Shown here: piece after piece, positions 25,059-37,706 of the stretch
Layout of the letters: each line of letters starts with the position of its first letter
How positions within the stretch are numbered: the first letter of the stretch is position 1
Source: Serratia symbiotica str. 'Cinara cedri'
Lineage (GTDB): Bacteria; Pseudomonadota; Gammaproteobacteria; Enterobacterales; Enterobacteriaceae
Length of the DNA stretch: 64,000 nt
Assembly (NCBI GenBank): GCA_000238975.1
Contig: CP002295.1
Span: 1,178,001 to 1,242,000, forward strand
Direction: 5' to 3'
Notes under the pieces: generated by a model
What the model was told of the DNA's origin: nothing
Database searches by the model: none
Seen by the model: only the letters and a program-made list of their open reading frames with translations
Program-made: the position numbers and the translations under genes

Positions 25059-26264
25059 CTCAGACCCCCTGTATGCAATAATATCTCTTAACAATGAACA
25101 ATCAACTATCAATAGTTTTCTATTTATCCATTAATTTTATCTAACAACTACTAATTATAACTAATATATTAATTCATCATAATAGTATATAAATACTAAT
25201 TAGCCCTATAGATTATATTTGATATAAAAATTTTAACTACGTTAAATAATGTATTTTATATCACATGCATTATAATAACCTAGTCATCTTATTGAATTTT
25301 TAATCATATAACCTTACCTCTAACATCAGCATTACATATTGATTAATAGATAATTATACATTATGTGTAGAATAAATATGACCATAGATAGCATTGTACG
25401 AAGCATTAACCTTAAAAATAGTTTATTTATTTTATGATCATTAGTTTAATTTATTATATAATAATTATATAATTAAATACATCTCTTCATCATACGCTCA
25501 AGAGCAAATAAAGCTAAAAAGAGTTTGGCAATAATATCAGTATAGCGCTTTGCCTACCTAAGCTCCTGCTGCAATATACACATCGCAACATATCCATTGC
25601 CTCATGTGATACCGATCAGTTAGATGGTAATAAATAATACCCTTTTCTTATGAAAACACATAGTTAATGTACTCATCTCTATAAATATTAACAGCTTACT
25701 TAGCTTTTACAAGTAAGCGATATTGAAGGCTTTAAGAAGTAAATAAAATTAAATACTACACCATAACTTATAAAAATTTAGCTTTATATTTATTAGGTGT
25801 TACCCCAAAGGAATAGATATTTATTAGTCCTAAATTCTACGCTTGTTGTTTAAGTTTAGTCTCTATGGGGCCAGGTACTGATAATCACTAATACAAAGTC
25901 AGCATACTAAATAACTTTCAGTCAAGCATATAAACCTTTATAATAATAAAATATACCTATAAATAAGAAAAATACTCACTAACTTTACAGTACGAATACA
26001 CTAGATTAACTATATCAGTAATAGGGTAATATTTTTTATCTAAACTATAAAAATAACCTTTACTATAGATAAATAATTTTAGTACTATTTTAATATAGTG
26101 TAAAAAAAATAGAAAAATATAATTAATATAATTTAAAAAACGTATCTATGCATCATACATGACTTTTCAATACTATTTTCTCTAAGTAATAACTCAATAT
26201 TTCTAATTTTTGATTCTACTAATAACATGCAATAAACCTATAAACAAATAAAAAATGATAACTA
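25059..26264. other. Gene-free spacer upstream of gnd
   Basis: Apart from the gnd ribosome binding site and presumed promoter, no gene was identified. Around 25500-25640 the minus strand has some codon-like stretches (for example MDMLRCVYCS), but they could not be assigned. Confidence 0.5.
25065..25070 (-). promoter_or_regulatory. Ribosome binding site fixing a GTG start for gnd
   Basis: AGGGGG on the minus strand, spaced 6 bases from GTG 25058, is an unusually strong Shine-Dalgarno sequence. It lies inside the longer open frame, which argues that the upstream 18 codons are not translated. Confidence 0.88.
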
Positions 26265-26935
26265 ATAATATCCACCTTAGTTGCCAACACTTTAAATTTA
26301 CTTTTTGCGTTCATCAAAAGGAGTAAATGCAACTTAAAAATTACACATAGCTTAATACGTTATGTGTTTTCTAATGCATTTATTCTTAATATAGCTACGT
26401 CTACTGCCTAACCATATAGTTTACGCTACTTGATAATACGCACCAATTGTACTTAATTCAAAATAACCTGCTCCATACTACTACCTACTCTATACTACTA
26501 AATGCATCTATGTAATAAATTTTATTAAGATAAACATCGTTAACATGAGATTTTAATCCCAACAAATCAGTACAAACGGTTCCTTATGCACAACATTGTC
26601 AAGAAAATTATTTTGCACAGTTGATCCTATTTATCTTCGCCTAATTATGGCCAGCATCATCTTCAATAATTCTTATATTGTCTTGGTAAGCATATTAATA
26701 TTCTTTACAACATATGTAAACTTACAGTCACCAGTAACATAAGGTAATCAGGAGTAATGAAAACTAGAATACACTACTGGTACTCTAGAGGTAATGCCTC
26801 TAGAGCTACTAATCTAACTCTTGAATATAAGGGATTATGACTGATATGCTACTTACTCATTATCTAGTGTACTACTCTAGATTAGTTTTAGGCCACCAAT
26901 CTTAAATTTCTTTCCAACTATTAAAGTTACTAATA
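26265..26935 (-). pseudogene. Probable galF/galU-family fossil (UTP-glucose-1-phosphate uridylyltransferase)
   Basis: Minus-strand fragments line up in order with GalF/GalU: a GGL near the start, MLLVT followed by a decayed ELLKMML (GalU LVTHSSK and ELEAMLEKR), EPFVLICWD (GDEPVAVILPD), and a C-terminal stretch resembling the DCGNKLGYMQAFVEYGIR region. The match is scattered over two frames with internal deletions, since the span is about 220 bp shorter than the E. coli gene. GalF sits near gnd at the edge of O-antigen loci in E. coli, which supports the reading. The family is uncertain and which paralogue is unresolved. Confidence 0.45.
26783..26805. repeat. Perfect 9-bp inverted repeat with 5-base loop
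   Basis: CTCTAGAGG and CCTCTAGAG flank TAATG. The stem is GC-richer than the surroundings. It lies within the probable galF/galU fossil, so it may have arisen by chance during decay. Confidence 0.85.
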
Positions 26936-29900
26936 AATAGAATAACTTAAGCCAACCAATAAAATTTAATATTAACAAGAATACGTGTATTTCCTATTAC
27001 GCTATCACTATATTGATACAACTTTTACTCTTACGTACCTTAAAAAATATCTCTCAAAACAAAAATATCTCTCAAAACAAAATATATATTTTTTAAGATA
27101 ATTAATAAAAATCTAATGTGCGTACTATTTTGCAATGGCATATGAACTAAAATATAGCACCGCATATCTTATTTTTGTAATATTTATTGCACTAAACCAA
27201 ACTTTTTAGAGGTTAATACTTAATAAAAGCAAATTTTTTGTATTAATAATACGAATTACTTCCAATAAATAAATTTACTGAACAAATACCTAGAATTTTA
27301 TCAGCAGTGATTAACTATTTAAATAATATGTCAACAAATCTTTATTGCGCTGCAAGATTGTATGCTTTAGTAGTTATCCTATTTGCATTAACCCCAATCT
27401 GATAAAATAAACAAATATTCACAAAAAGATCAGTTAAATAATATTTAGCTATCTATAAATCTGGATGCTAAGCAATCCCTAATGTTTCAATGCACCAAAA
27501 AATCCATAAAACTAATACAACTATAAGTTTCATGTACTACGTATCTTTTTCCAAAAAAATTATCTAGATCCTCACCGTCCTGATGAGTCATACCAGTAAT
27601 TACAACTAATTTTTTAAAATATTTTATTAATCTTAACAAGTTAAAGGCACGATACATGAATCATTTAATTTTGAAAATAGCATTCAGCAATTAATAGAAC
27701 CTATATCAATATTTTAGCTATTTTATTTATAATTTCAGTACAGCAACTCAATACAGGTCATTTATCTATGGCACTAGACAAATCATACGCTGATAAACTA
27801 TAAAAATAAAATGCATGTTCCCAATCAACCTCTCTACGTATAGAAATGTCATGCACAGTTATAATCAAATTATATAAACTAGTTTATTAAAAGCTGGTCA
27901 AAAATTTTTTTTCAATACTAGAAGTAATCAACTAATATAAAATAGTATATATGCTCGAAACATTAATTACTAATAACAGACAAAAAATAAATAATTTAAC
28001 TCTTGATCACCATAGAATCACTTAATAATATATTCAACTATCCATACCTTCTGCAATAATAATATTAATACCTTGATCATGTTTTTACAGAGGATTAAAT
28101 ATATCTAATACTTAAATATATTACTTACGTAGTGCAACTACGCCTGCCTTTAAGAGGGTTGTACATTATGATATTTTTTAGCATTTTTGCTAAATCTACA
28201 TTTTACCTCTTACAAAAATAAAGTTAACGACATCTGTCTATAAATAAAATAGCTAAAGATCAAATGAATAATAACTATCTAGAGAGTTATATTTAGCTGA
28301 ATATGTTAATTTATTAGCAATAATTTGAGAAATTAACATAGTCATATCAAGTTAAGTGATATAATTTAACTACCACTTATATATCCTTTTTACTATAGAT
28401 AAATATATTTTATATTAATACTAGTAATAAATCATATGCAATAAAATAACACTAATACCACAGTAGTATATTTGACCTAAAATATTATATAAGTGAGATA
28501 ATACTAGATGTAATATACAATATAAAAAATATATTAGCGCCAGGTTGTAATTAGATTACTTGCTATCTAATTGTATATATATTAAAAAACTGACATGTAA
28601 AATACAAAATATAATAAGTTTTTAACGAAAAAAATATTACATATATTAATTTAATAATATATCCTAAATATATTATTTTAGCTTATTAAAATAGACATCA
28701 CTACATGCTTAATACTACTCTTTGAGTTTCTTTCAATAAGTTTAGATATATCGAATAATATTTGTTTTTTCATAGTTTTAATGCCTATTTTATAGGTATC
28801 TACAGTTAATTAAAAATATTTACGTAATACATTAATCTCATTATTTTTAACAATATTATTAATTAATATTTGAAAGATAATGGACTACTTCTCATAAAAC
28901 AGTTTAATAGCTACTTTCTATCTTTCAACATAAGATATCAGTTGATCTAATATTCTTATTTTAGTCATTACGGCAAATTTTAATTTTTAATCATTACTCT
29001 ACAATTAGTATTAATATAAAATAACCTAAGAAAATTGGTAATATCATTCTCTCTTTGTGAATTTATAAGTCAGTATTAAAACACTAGTTTTATATAAATC
29101 ATTCACAGATTCATTAATATTAATTTTTGTAGCCAAATTACAATTTATATCATCTAGTATTATGACCACAGTATAACTGCGAGAGCACAAAATTAACTAC
29201 ACACGAACATTAGTACCCACCTAATTATATTTTATAGTATTTATATTTAACCTGACTAGTAAGATAAATTATATTGCTTATATTAATTTTTAATGAAATT
29301 AAGAGATGATTATCTATATTTATCATGATAGTTTCTCCAACAAAAATAAAATAGTAAACTCTGTTATTATATAATGCTCAGTTTAACAAAGCAAAAAGTA
29401 TTCTATGATTTAGCTTCATATATCTAATTAGCTAAAATATAAATAATAAACTCATTATTATCAATCCTAGGAATTTACATAACTTTTTACGTAATATATT
29501 ACAAACTAGAAAAATTAAAAGACATATTATCACTAAATATAAGCTATAATCATACCTATAAAATAATAACTGCAATTCTCTAAGATACTTATAATAATAA
29601 GTAATACTAATATAATTTAGTATGACTGAGATGTTATAAAAGTACTGCTAGATAATATCACTTATATAATTAACCATATATTACTTAAACACAGAAGATC
29701 AACTAGCTAATTTGATATCTTAAAACTCTACGTAGTTCCACTGTTAGAAGATTAATTCATATAAGCAATAACTCCTAAAATAAAAAATGATGAAGCACTA
29801 CAATACCTGAGTAATTATATAGTAGTTTAAAAATGTACCTATGAAGAATAGAATTACCAAAGTAATATAGGATATGCTTATATTTAGCGCAATTTCTTTA

Positions 29901-31739
29901 AAAATATCATATCTCTTATTATTGCACTAGGCAATAATATAAAAATATATGATCTTATATTCTTAATCTATCATAACATCAATAGCATTGATCTACTTAA
30001 TTCTAAGATTGGTATAACAATATAATCAATAATATTTCTTTTAGCAAGCTGTAACGGTAATATAAAAGATCACTGCTCTCTATAAGAGATGAATTCTATA
30101 GTTTGCAGATGAGGTAATATATTTTTCATAAAATTTTACTCAAAATATCCATGTATTATACACTAATGTAATCCAAAATAAAATTTTTATTGTAATTCAT
30201 TATGCTCCCCCTAAGGAACTTAAAATAATAACTAATTAAAACTTTTTCCATCTTACTAAGAATATCCTATATTTGATAAAAATTAAATAACGCATATTTA
30301 TTACCCATGACATAAAAATACTTAAAAAATTGTCTATAACAACATTATCTCTATAATAAATAACCCCTAGTAAGCAAACTAAAAATATTATGCCTATGCG
30401 TAGAAAATAAAAATTAAAAATATTTTACAAGACAATTAAATAATATTAAGTAATATATCTAGTAAATATGATATGCCATTTATCTAATCTATAATTTTTA
30501 TATAATCTATACAATTAATATTGATCTATATTCCGCAGAGAGTCAGATCTTACTAATTAATATTAAGTTCGTAATAATTTAAGCGATAAATAAAAACTTT
30601 TTAATAGCCTTTCTATGCTTCTTCTATAACCTATTAAGATAATGCATAAAATAAATATAATTTTTATATCATATCGATTATAAAAATAAAATATTAATTT
30701 TTTAGAAAATTATATTTTTTAGAATTCCTAAACACAAGTAGTTAGGGTACTTACAATATCACCTTATTTGAATCATAGCTAATATATAGCTTCAGTGCCT
30801 AAATAATAAAAAATTAATAGCAATAAATTTTACCGGCATATAGAATATATCTTCTATAAATACCATCTTTTAATAATGTTTTTTAAATACACTTCATTAT
30901 ATATAAGTAAAATAAAATCCTAAAGAATGACAACTATTTTAATTTTAATATACATACGTAAAATACTAATTACGGTATTATTAGTCAGTACCTTAAATAA
31001 TGAGATTATTAATAAAGAGCATCTAGACAATTTTTTGATAAAATATTCTCTAATTGTTTTATTTATTTTTTCTTTCAATCTTTATAGGTAGTTCGTGTTT
31101 TTAACAAAAATTGAAGTTCATATCTTGAAAAATATTTATATGTATTACATGTATCTTTATTAATATTAAATTTAGCTAATAATTTTTAATTATATACATA
31201 AAATTATATTTTATTTATTATTTCTAATATTATTACTTTTATTTTTTATTGCTTAAAAGACTTATGCATAGTTTTATAAGAAAATAAAAAACCTATGAAG
31301 ATAAATTTTTACTAGTCATCAAAAATTTTATAATTTATTTCTTATTATTTATTTAGCATATAATTTTACTATTCTATAAAAATTACAAAACAATAAAATT
31401 GTCTGCCATAATGTATTAACATACTTATCTAATAAACTATCTTTTAACTCAACTTTAACTCAGTATTCTCTTTCTAAATTAGAATAGTTACCTTTTCTAA
31501 GATATCTTTTAAATTAAATATTTCATCATACCTTATCATTAATAATTTATTAATTTTTGATTATATCTAACCAATAACTATTATTATCCCAAACCATGGT
31601 TAACAGTAAAAGTCGCATCCAATAAACTATTTATAATCATCTATCTTTACTTTTAAGAGCAAATACTATAATCAGGAATAACAATACTATGTGTATAAAT
31701 AATTTAAATACCTTCTTTAAAAAAATACACTATTACCTT
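26936..31739. other. Gene-free stretch, presumed remains of O-antigen glycosyltransferases
   Basis: This lies downstream of the dead wzm-wzt-methyltransferase genes on the minus strand, where polymannose O-antigen loci carry the mannosyltransferase genes. No glycosyltransferase motif was confirmed. One stop-poor minus-strand stretch (about 27490-27650, including KKLVVITGM) has a good codon pattern but no assignment. Confidence 0.4.
27043..27078. repeat. 18-bp exact tandem duplication
   Basis: The unit AAAAATATCTCTCAAAAC occurs twice back to back in decayed DNA. Confidence 0.95.
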
Positions 31740-32400
31740 CTTAAAGACCTAATACTTTATTATGCTCGAAACCTTTATGATCGGTAAAAAACTTAATGGC
31801 GTACTTAGTACAGGAATTATATGAATTGGGTAAAGATAAATGTTATTAGTTGATAAAATAATATTTTTAAAAATTAGGCGTATCTATAGTTAGAAACCCT
31901 CCTAGCTTAGCTAACCTCAAAAATTCTTTAATTAATCATTTAATATTATTAAATATTTAATATTATTGAATAAAATATGCCCCACTAGATGAAATGAAAA
32001 TATTATTACTATGAATTGATATATACTATACTTTTAAGATAAAAAATAAAATCACTTATTTTAATATTTCATTTACGATCAAAACAATACGAAATCATTT
32101 CTTTATCATGATCAACCCCAATACCATTAAACCCTGTAGACTGCACCATCTCTAGTTATGCATTATAGCCACAAACTAGATCAATGTTTATCTCTCTAGA
32201 ATAGACATACTTTAGTAGATCGACAAAGGGCATATAAAGATTTAATAGTTCTTTTGTTAGCGCATGGCTACTAAAATAATTATTCTTAAATACACTATAA
32301 AAAATTATCTTTCATTAATTTCTACCTTCCATGAAAACTAAACTACACCTACAAATACGTCTTTATCAAAATAAATAATTTTAAATTATAGTGTTAAATT
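31740..32400 (-). pseudogene. Dead SAM-dependent methyltransferase of an O-antigen cluster (WbdD-like N-terminal domain)
   Basis: The minus strand reads, mostly in one frame, the pattern of methyltransferases linked to exported polysaccharides. SSHALTKELLNLYMPFVDLL matches the RGSxExIxxRLxxYLPF lead-in. DLVCGYNA is motif I with glycines lost. A stop follows, then EMVQSTGFNGIGVDHDKEM, which matches ELLxxxGFxAxGVDLDxxM. Further on are FLRLAKLGGFLTIDTPN (post-motif III, GGLLILETPN) and KFFTDHKGFEHNKVLGL. Several stops interrupt it. Directly behind wzm-wzt, such a domain is typical of WbdD, which caps the mannan chain. The kinase part of WbdD was not recognised, so another methyltransferase of the family is possible. 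Confidence 0.8.
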
Positions 32401-33518
32401 ACGCCATTTATAGCTTTTATATAAATTTTATTTATTAAGTATCGAAATCTTAAAGCGCAACCAAAGATAAACATAATTAATAAAATATAAAATTAAATTT
32501 TATTTATTTACCTATATGTACAACATGTAATGCTCTGCTAATATGGAAGTACTGGCCCCAAAATTGGTCACCACAATTGATCTTTAATCATATGTCCTAA
32601 GATTCTCTCTCAAATATACTTATTAATTTTAACACTAATTTTTAAATTAACTCACTACCTAACTCTAAAAACTGCCACAGGCTTATTATCATAAAAATAT
32701 CAATCAATAGCTACGATTATAGCATTACTAGAGCGAAAATTATCTATATTCTCTTACATTTAATATAATCCTGCTTATTTGTTAATGCTGTTACTCACCT
32801 CTGCGAGAAGTAGAGTGTTATAATAATTCAAGATATCCTCAGACGCCTCTCTTACTAAGTCTTTCAGACATTAAGAGATCACCCATATCACAAATAGACT
32901 ATTTTGCCACTTTATATTATAGCAGACAATAAGCAATACTCTCCCTTAACTCTACAACATGCAAATATTTTTAAACTCTTATGCTAAAAGCAATTATGTC
33001 CAGTAAATCATAGCTAATCAATAATCAAAATATCAGATCTAATAATCATAGAAATACTAAAAGATAATATCATTTAAATACTAATAGGGTACACTCTAGT
33101 GTATTATTATATGTTATTTTCCAATTTCTATAAATTATTTAATTTTAGGCATTAGTCTATCAATATCATGATTGTTAATACCTGGCAATTACCCCGAAAT
33201 ATAGATATTTTATCTACTTATAAAGTTATAGTTAAATACTATTACTCATTTAAGTGATGTGTTACTCGTCCAGTAATTTTTACTTTACCTATGATAAGAT
33301 ATATAATATTTATAATTAATATTAATATAGTACTTTTGCTATCGCCATTTATAGCAACAGCTTGCTTAAATTTAATAGTAAAATTTATATCATTTAAAAT
33401 CAAATCATTTATATGATAAATATAGTTATACTGTAATATATATTATATTTATTAACTTATAACATAATGAATTTTTATTCTAATACTTTCTAAAGATACT
33501 TGCAAAAATTGTTATCAT
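32401..33518 (-). pseudogene. wzt: Dead O-antigen ABC exporter ATPase (wzt fossil)
   Basis: ATG 33518 lies just past the wzm stop and reads MITIFASIFRKY (Wzt-type VxNVSKxY). Then LNDINFTIKFKQ matches LKDVSFxVxxGE. VAINGDSKST is a Walker A with lost residues, and IIGKVKITGRV matches TSGxVxIxGRV. Further on, an SFSIS...RSDILIID fragment matches the signature-to-Walker B segment (FSISTxxEPDILLLD) with the aspartate-glutamate pair broken. The ATPase part covers about 32960-33518. The expected sugar-binding C-terminal domain (to about 32401) is not readable, so the 3' limit is inferred from the next fossil. Confidence 0.78.
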
Positions 33519-33520
33519 TA

Positions 33521-34245
33521 TCATTCATCTACTATATCAGCTATATGTTTTTAAAAAACATATAAAATACACAGTATCACCACTACTACCATTATACAAC
33601 CAAACGCCCCATTCAATAAATTATTAATGAATAAAAATACGCTAATAATTATAAATCAATATTTCTATAGAAATATACTCTAGTATATCTATACTAATAT
33701 AGTTATATATATTCAATACATAAATGATAGAAGTTACCCAAAACTAAAATTTAAGTGGTATAGTAAAAATTAACTAATTTCAGAGAAAAACATTAATCAC
33801 TTCTAACATCACACCTAAAACTGACACAAAAATAATATCAATAATAAATAGAGAAATAATTTTAGTCATAGATATCGCATGAACATTACTATTAAAATAT
33901 TAAGAATAATATTAAAATTTCATTATTATAGATAAGACGCTAATAACTCGTGAGTATATACAAGAAAATTTAATTTTTTATTTAAAAAATACACGCTTTT
34001 AATAAAAATATTTTAATTTTAATTAATAATGTAAGAAAAACCCCAGCTACTTATGCTTACATAATAATAAATACTTAATAGTATTTTTTATTAGCTATAG
34101 TTAAGCAAATTTTATAATATAAAGAAAAAATTAATGTATATATAATAATTATTAATAATAACTATAAAATTAACTATATTACTTTTAAAAAACTTAATCT
34201 TATAATAAATTTATTATACTCTCTGCGTACCACGAAAATAAAATT
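33521..34245 (-). pseudogene. wzm: Dead O-antigen ABC exporter permease (wzm fossil)
   Basis: Hydrophobic minus-strand fragments fit the ABC-2 permease Wzm. FWVTSIIYVLNI matches the W/FLTPVIYP motif of this family. A final helix read as IMVVVVILCILYVF is followed by KHIADIVDE and a TGA at 33521-33523 (Wzm ends RRLxxxFADxx). The front half is not readable. The position between manB and wzt and the length (~720 bp, near the usual 780) support the call. Confidence 0.58.
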
Positions 34246-34252
34246 TATCTAA

Positions 34253-35660
34253 CTATATAGCTAGATGTGACTCTTTTACCAGTTTTTCCTCAAATATTTC
34301 CAGTGCTTCTATTATTTTTTTGATTTAATATATTAATATTACCTATTGACTTTATATTCAAGAGCACTAATAACTCGTTATTTAATGCTCTGAAATACAA
34401 TATCTAGTCTGTAGGTATGTTTAACACTAATCCTATCTGTACAGTCATAATGTAAAGCATTATACTCATAAATACTCCTAATATTTTATTTTTTAACAGG
34501 CATTAGTTAATGTGTAATTAATTTTACCACAAATAGAGTTAGCTTAAATACGATCACTAACTAGTTTACTTAAGGTCTAATGTTTATAAGATAGAAAAGC
34601 AGCTGTTAATAACTATAGAATTATTACAATTCTGCAGTAGAAAATATAACAAAAGTAATATTGTGCGCTCATTTATCAGCAATAAATAACATTTTCTTTA
34701 CGCATTCGCTTTAATAAATACATAACTAGTTTTAGACATAACTAAAATACCATCTAGTTAGTTCAAGATATTAATCGTGTTAAAATATAAATTAAGACTA
34801 TAAATAATCTTAACACCTGGATAGGTGCGCAAAATACCTCAACAAGCCCAGTAATATAATGACCTTCAATAAAACTTCTATAATTATTAAACAATAAATA
34901 ACGACTAAAATCACTATCAAAACAATACTATTATCAGATTAACACATTAGCACCGCTTTAATCGTATAGTTATAACATCCTGGTAAATAAATAGATTATG
35001 AATACTATTTAAAAAATCACCATTCAAATGAATATATATTTCAGAGTCAAGATAAAAATACTAACATGCTTAAAACAACATTAAATATTATTAATAACTA
35101 GCCCAGTAGGGCCATTACTGGAGTTAATAACAAATTTCATTCACTTTAATGCAGTTATAACAATATCATTTATTAATAATTTAATAAGTAATTAAAGTTT
35201 TCATTTAAAATGATTATAATTACCGCATTTATTTGCTATAATCAAAAGAGATAAATTATTTTACACTAACTATTTTATTACCAAAAGCCCAATATTGCTA
35301 CTTATTATCTATGCAGTAGTTCACACGAGCTTCATTACATTAAGATTCATTAGATTATGACTTATAGTTACTTTTAGCCCCCTTCACACTATGATGAAAG
35401 TAACACAACATACTACTTCCATACCAATGACTCCAATATTATACATATGTGCACCTTTATATTGTAGAGCATTCGCTAACAGTCATTTAATAAGTATGCT
35501 ACTAAGATGTAGATAGCCATTGATAACTACACATAATAAATAAGATATTCCCCATAATCTCGACCGAGACGATATATAATATCTTTCTTTAGCTCTTTAT
35601 AAAATTAACCAAGAATATCCTATACTTTAAAATGAATTAAACTACTTAATAAAACCTCGA
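34253..35660 (-). pseudogene. manB: Dead phosphomannomutase (manB/cpsG fossil)
   Basis: Minus-strand translation recovers E. coli CpsG/ManB from end to end: KELKKDIIYRLGRDYGEYL (EELNEDIAWRIGRAYGEFL), LKVTISHNLMNLNVMKLV (IEVTASHNPMDYNGMKLV, containing the phosphoserine loop), KFVINSSNGPTGLV (KLVINSGNGAAGPV), DSDFSRYLLFNNYRSFIEGHY ([21 protein letters not shown]), MSAQYYFCYIFYC (MSAHHYFRDFAYC) and a decayed NNELLVLLNIKS (NTEPVVRLNVES). It is interrupted by many stops and shifts. The length is within about 40 bp of the E. coli gene. The product would have made mannose 1-phosphate for GDP-mannose. Confidence 0.93.
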
Positions 35661-35689
35661 AATTAACAAAGAGTACAGTTATTTTTTAT

Positions 35690-37280
35690 CCTAATACTAT
35701 CATCATCCCAGCATAATAACCGGTCTGCACTGTAATTAACTCTGCAAAAATATTACCTGAATTTTATAAATAAAAACCAATTTCAAGAGGAATTAATATC
35801 GACTAATTTTAGTAAAATAAATAATTATCTCATTAATAATTACTTTAGAAGTGAATGCAAGCACGACCTAATGCTGAATACGATACTAATAATGTACTTA
35901 AAAAGTACACGATATTCCTAGGTTCATAGTCATACAATAAAAATAAAATCATCACTATCGATAAAGATATCGTAGATGTTAAATGCCTGTGGCCGAAAAA
36001 CTTTACAATATTTTCATACTTACTACAATTATTATTTTTTAGATATTTAACTATTTTTAACATCCTGTATTTTAATTTACTAACCACAAGAATAACAACA
36101 CTAATATGAATAATTGCTAAATTATCAACTCAAAGAATAACAACTAATTTTAATTAGTATTTACATAACATTAATACCTCTTATATAGTAAGATTATAAA
36201 AATATCTTGAGTTTATCTCATAACTATATAATCAATTGATTCATTATAATCAAATAAAAAAACATAGTGATCAACATTAATAAAAATATTATCGTATATA
36301 GTATCAATGAGTACATGCTCGACATACCACTAAAATATCTAAGCAATACTTTTTTAATTCTTCTAAATAGAATTTAGCATAAAACATAAACTGACCGCTA
36401 TTCCACAATTATTCTCCAGAATTTACATCATTTCTGGCTGCAGCAAGATCAAACTTTTATATAGAGATTTTGACAAAATCGCATAAACATCATAATCTCA
36501 ACATTTACCTCACAATATACCCCTATAACTTGTTTTTAGACACATCGGTACAGTGCTACATTATCATCGGTCTTTAATTTACAGCATAAAAATACGCGAT
36601 CTTATATATAACATAAAATGTTAAATTATCTTTAATAAGATATTATACTACCAAGACTAACATAGTATGAGCAGACTATCGTAAATAAATTGAATACAGC
36701 TACTGAGACTGCTGACGTAGTATTTTATCATACCAGCTCTAAAATAGTATTTAGATTAAATAAAAATTTAACGCAATTATTCAGCCATCATAAAATAGTA
36801 ATCTTAGCTATACATTACTACACACTCATTATACCAGACACCGCCAGACACCACAAAGATGGTTCAATGTTTGCTGTAACTCTGCATATATTCTACATAA
36901 ACGTAGAGATTATCTCAGATAAGCATCATAATACACTGGACACAAGCGACTCTTAGGGTTGCATACTATAATGACAGATAATAAAATTATCTAATCCTTT
37001 ATCACAGTCAGAAATAACCTATCTTATAAGCAATTTAATATATTTTTACTATATGTATCCTTAACTTAATGAACTAGTTAATATTGTACGGACTTAAAAT
37101 ACAGAACAAATTACTAATAACTTACCATAACACCACTGATTCTTTTAACAGAAAAAAATAATGCCCCATTTTGAGAGAGAGTGTAACTAATAGTTACTAT
37201 CTTAACTCTGACATTTTAACTGATTTAACACCAAATAATATCAATAACTGAGTTATATAAATCAAAGTTACTGCATAACG
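35690..37280 (-). pseudogene. manC: Dead mannose-1-phosphate guanylyltransferase (manC fossil)
   Basis: Readable minus-strand fragments are, in order: DAYLR...RIYAEL (DAFRAAVRNAMPYAE), [20 protein letters not shown] ([20 protein letters not shown]), NESIDYIVM (EESVDYAVM), an 80-codon open piece at 35845-36087 whose KIVKYLKNNN and NIVYFLSTLLV fit the KVVEQIKADG and EHWVVVAGTAKV segments, then NSGNIFAELITVQTGYY (NPGKIPLDLIEVRSGSY). The N-terminal nucleotide-binding loop is not readable, so the start near 37280 is set by length. The 88-codon plus-strand open frame at 36690-36956 is only the antisense of this fossil. Confidence 0.92.
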
Positions 37281-37706
37281 AATATTCAAACAAACTATAT
37301 ACTGAACGATCTCTAATAATTTTTATTATATATAACGCTATCATTTTACCATAAATACCTGCTTATTATTTATTAGTATATGACCAGTAAATGATAAGCT
37401 CAATAAACATATAAATTTTTACCTAACCATAAAATAAAAAGATTTATTCACCTTCTATTTATACTTTTGCAGTATTTTAAAACTTAAAATACTGACTGTA
37501 ATTTATTAAAGAGGTCTTATTACCGCATGCAGTCAAAGATAAGATATAAGGAATAACAGTGAATCTATTATTATTTATTTAATACCTTAATTAAAATAAA
37601 CATCTAATTTTTACAAACCTTTCTAATTGAAGTTGAATTTTCCCGTCGTAACACTCATCATTCCTGTATGGCAAAAACAGTCTAACTTGCAGGTAGAATT
37701 AGGCAT
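37281..37706. other. Region upstream of yegH
   Basis: AT-rich, with no readable gene. It must contain the yegH promoter, which could not be singled out. The yegH ATG is preceded by AGG motifs at 37691 and 37701, the second very close to the start. Confidence 0.5.

Noticed and set aside
35845-36087. 80-codon minus-strand open frame that could pass for a small membrane (FUSC-like) protein
   Set aside because: It aligns with an internal segment of ManC and is flanked on both sides, in frame or shifted, by further ManC fragments.
36690-36956. 88-codon plus-strand open frame that at first resembled a PAS domain (HHKDGS-like motif)
   Set aside because: The opposite strand of the same interval reads as ManC in the right order, so this frame is an antisense shadow of the manC fossil.
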